NCBI GenBank assembly: GCA_900550625.1 | Contig: URSW01000020.1 | Location: 1 to 14,766, forward strand | DNA: 14,766 bases | Direction of reading: 5' to 3' | DNA from: an uncultured Eubacteriales bacterium | Lineage (GTDB): Bacteria > Bacillota > Clostridia > Oscillospirales > CAG-272 | Shown: piece after piece, positions 13,617-14,766 of the stretch | How positions within the stretch are numbered: the first letter of the stretch is position 1 | Layout of the letters: each line of letters begins with the position of its first letter | Program-made: the position numbers and the translations under genes | The notes under the pieces: model-generated | What the model saw: only the letters and a program-made list of their open reading frames with translations | Databases searched by the model: none | Told to the model about the DNA's origin: nothing

Positions 13617-14657
13617 ATGAAAACGAAACGCACGGCTGCGCTTGTTTGCGCGGCGCTGATATCGCTTTCCGCTCTCACATCGTGCCGAGCCGGCAAAACC
13701 GAATACAGCGACAGCGAATATTTTGTCATGAACGCGAACATGAAGCTGCGGCTTGCAAGCTCCGGTGCTTCCGATGATGTGCTGAACAGCGCATCGGCGG
13801 CAGCGCAGAAGATCGCCACGGATATCGAGAAGGAGCTTTCGGTGAATATCGCGGGAACACCGGCGGAGCTTTTTAACTCCTCCGACGGCGGAACGGAGGA
13901 TCCGGACGGCGTATTTTCCGCAGTGCTGAAAACCGCGCTCGATTTTGCCGCCGCGACCGACGGAGCATACGATCCGACGATCGGCGCACTTTCCTCTCTC
14001 TGGAACATAAACGGCGGCGGTCCCGTCCCGTCGGAGGACAGCATCGGCGACGCGCTTTCGCATATCGGGTATGACAAAATCAGCCTTGAGAACGGAAAGG
14101 TCTATAAGGACGATCCCGCGCTTCGCGTCGATCTCGGCGGAATAGGAAAGGGATATGCGGTTCAAAAGGTTATCGAATATCTTCCGACTTCCGGTGTGAA
14201 GTACGGACTTTGCTCGTTCGGAAGCACGGTCGGCGTATTCGGAAGCAAGCCCGACGGAAAGAAATTCAGAATAACCGTGTGCGATCCCGACGACACCTCG
14301 AAAAACGTGATATCCCTCGAAATCGAAAGCGGGTTTGTCTCAAGCTCCGGAGATTATGAGAGATATTTCGAAGAGAACGGGAAGCGGTATCACCATATCT
14401 TCGATCCGTCCACGGGATATCCGGCGGATTCCGGCGTGCGCAGCGTCACGGTATGCGCCGCGGACGGAGCGCTTTCGGACGCGCTTGCGACCGCGCTTTT
14501 CGTTATGGGAGTCGAGCGCTCTCTTGAATTTTATAAAAGCTCGGGCATATCCTTCGAAGCGGTATTCATAACCGACGAAGGCGTGTACACGACCGACGGT
14601 CTCAAATCGGGAGATACATTTTCGCTTCTCTCGGAAAAATATAAATTACTTAATTGA
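13617..14657 (+). CDS. apbE: FAD:protein FMN transferase, lipoprotein
   Basis: ApbE cleaves FAD and attaches FMN through a phosphoester to Thr/Ser of target proteins outside the membrane. The 346-residue protein begins with a lipoprotein signal peptide: basic MKTKR, a hydrophobic core, and lipobox ALTSC with lipidated C23. Family motifs follow in order: DPTIGALSSLW (119-129), VDLGGIGKGYAVQKV (from 171), SSGDYERYF (from 243), HHIFDPSTGYPA (259-270) and SDALATALFVMG (287-298), whose D288 and T292 fit the magnesium ligands. Length is normal. It starts seven bases after the Gx gene in the same operon, though its own ribosome site is weak, so it may depend on coupling. Likely targets, such as Rnf or Nqr subunits or FMN-binding-domain proteins, are not in this window. 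Confidence 0.94.
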   Translation: MKTKRTAALVCAALISLSALTSCRAGKTEYSDSEYFVMNANMKLRLASSGASDDVLNSASAAAQKIATDIEKELSVNIAGTPAELFNSSDGGTEDPDGVFSAVLKTALDFAAATDGAYDPTIGALSSLWNINGGGPVPSEDSIGDALSHIGYDKISLENGKVYKDDPALRVDLGGIGKGYAVQKVIEYLPTSGVKYGLCSFGSTVGVFGSKPDGKKFRITVCDPDDTSKNVISLEIESGFVSSSGDYERYFEENGKRYHHIFDPSTGYPADSGVRSVTVCAADGALSDALATALFVMGVERSLEFYKSSGISFEAVFITDEGVYTTDGLKSGDTFSLLSEKYKLLN

Positions 14658-14668
14658 CGGAGTTAAAA

Positions 14669-14766
14669 TTGGCAGAATCCAAAAGATCAAGAACCGTATC
14701 GGAAGCGGAGATGGCATATGAGCTTTCGGTATGCGACGAGGTAAAAAAGCTGAACGGCGGGGGAAA
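14669..14766 (+). CDS. Unidentified protein, N-terminal fragment (runs off the right edge)
   Basis: A TTG at 14669-14671 lies six bases after GGAG (14659-14662) and eleven bases after the apbE stop, and opens a frame to the window end. The 32 codons read AESKRSRTVSEAEMAYELS, then VCDEVKKLNGGG. An in-frame ATG at 14711 is the alternative start but has only GCGGAG directly against it. The fragment is charged and hydrophilic, with no signal peptide, and I do not recognise it. Its position suggests it belongs to the apbE operon. Confidence 0.5.
   Translation, partial: MAESKRSRTVSEAEMAYELSVCDEVKKLNGGG

Overview
The window looks like chromosomal DNA from an uncultured anaerobic member of the Clostridia (Bacillota). 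Pointers are a BceRS/BceAB-type module, a YetF (DUF421)-DUF4363 pair, a NusG-domain-II / Gx-transporter / ApbE cluster, a LicC-type cytidylyltransferase with an N-terminal winged helix, canonical Shine-Dalgarno sites and several near-perfect TTGACA-N17-TATAAT promoters. No tRNA, rRNA, CRISPR array, insertion sequence or prophage gene is visible. The assignment rests on gene content only; no genus can be named.

Layout. (1) 1-2270, minus strand: a five-helix membrane protein with an extracellular alkaline-phosphatase-superfamily domain (462-2270), then a small membrane protein with an acidic tail that runs off the left edge (1-389). They fire from a promoter at 2351-2379. (2) 2420-3707, plus strand: a divergent promoter, a leader of about 285 nt with hairpins, a winged-helix plus LicC-like nucleotidyltransferase, and a terminator. 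(3) 3698-8380, plus strand: a BceR-like regulator, an intramembrane-sensing kinase, then an ABC ATPase and a BceB-like permease. A second promoter with a BceR-type inverted repeat lies between the kinase and the ATPase. (4) 8344-11218, minus strand: the argG-argH operon, sharing a bidirectional terminator with region 3 and driven by a consensus promoter with a 16-bp palindrome on its -10 box. (5) 11285-12388, minus strand: a YetF-family gene broken by a one-base frameshift, then a DUF4363 gene. (6) 12631-14766, plus strand: a consensus promoter driving NusG-domain-II protein, Gx transporter, lipoprotein ApbE, and the start of an unidentified gene at the right edge.

How the genes fit together. 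Regions 1-2 suggest modification of surface polymers: a cytidylyltransferase activating a phospho-amino-alcohol or sugar phosphate, and a membrane phospho- or sulfo-transferase or hydrolase acting outside. Region 3 is a detoxification module: the transporter senses a cell-wall-active peptide, the kinase and regulator respond, and transporter transcription rises. Region 4 performs the last two steps of arginine synthesis. Region 6 fits export and covalent flavinylation of extracytoplasmic redox proteins.

Nothing here is clearly a new biological system. The items most worth following are the structured leader before the LicC-like fusion, the operator between kinase and ATPase genes, the palindrome on the argGH promoter and the yetF frameshift.
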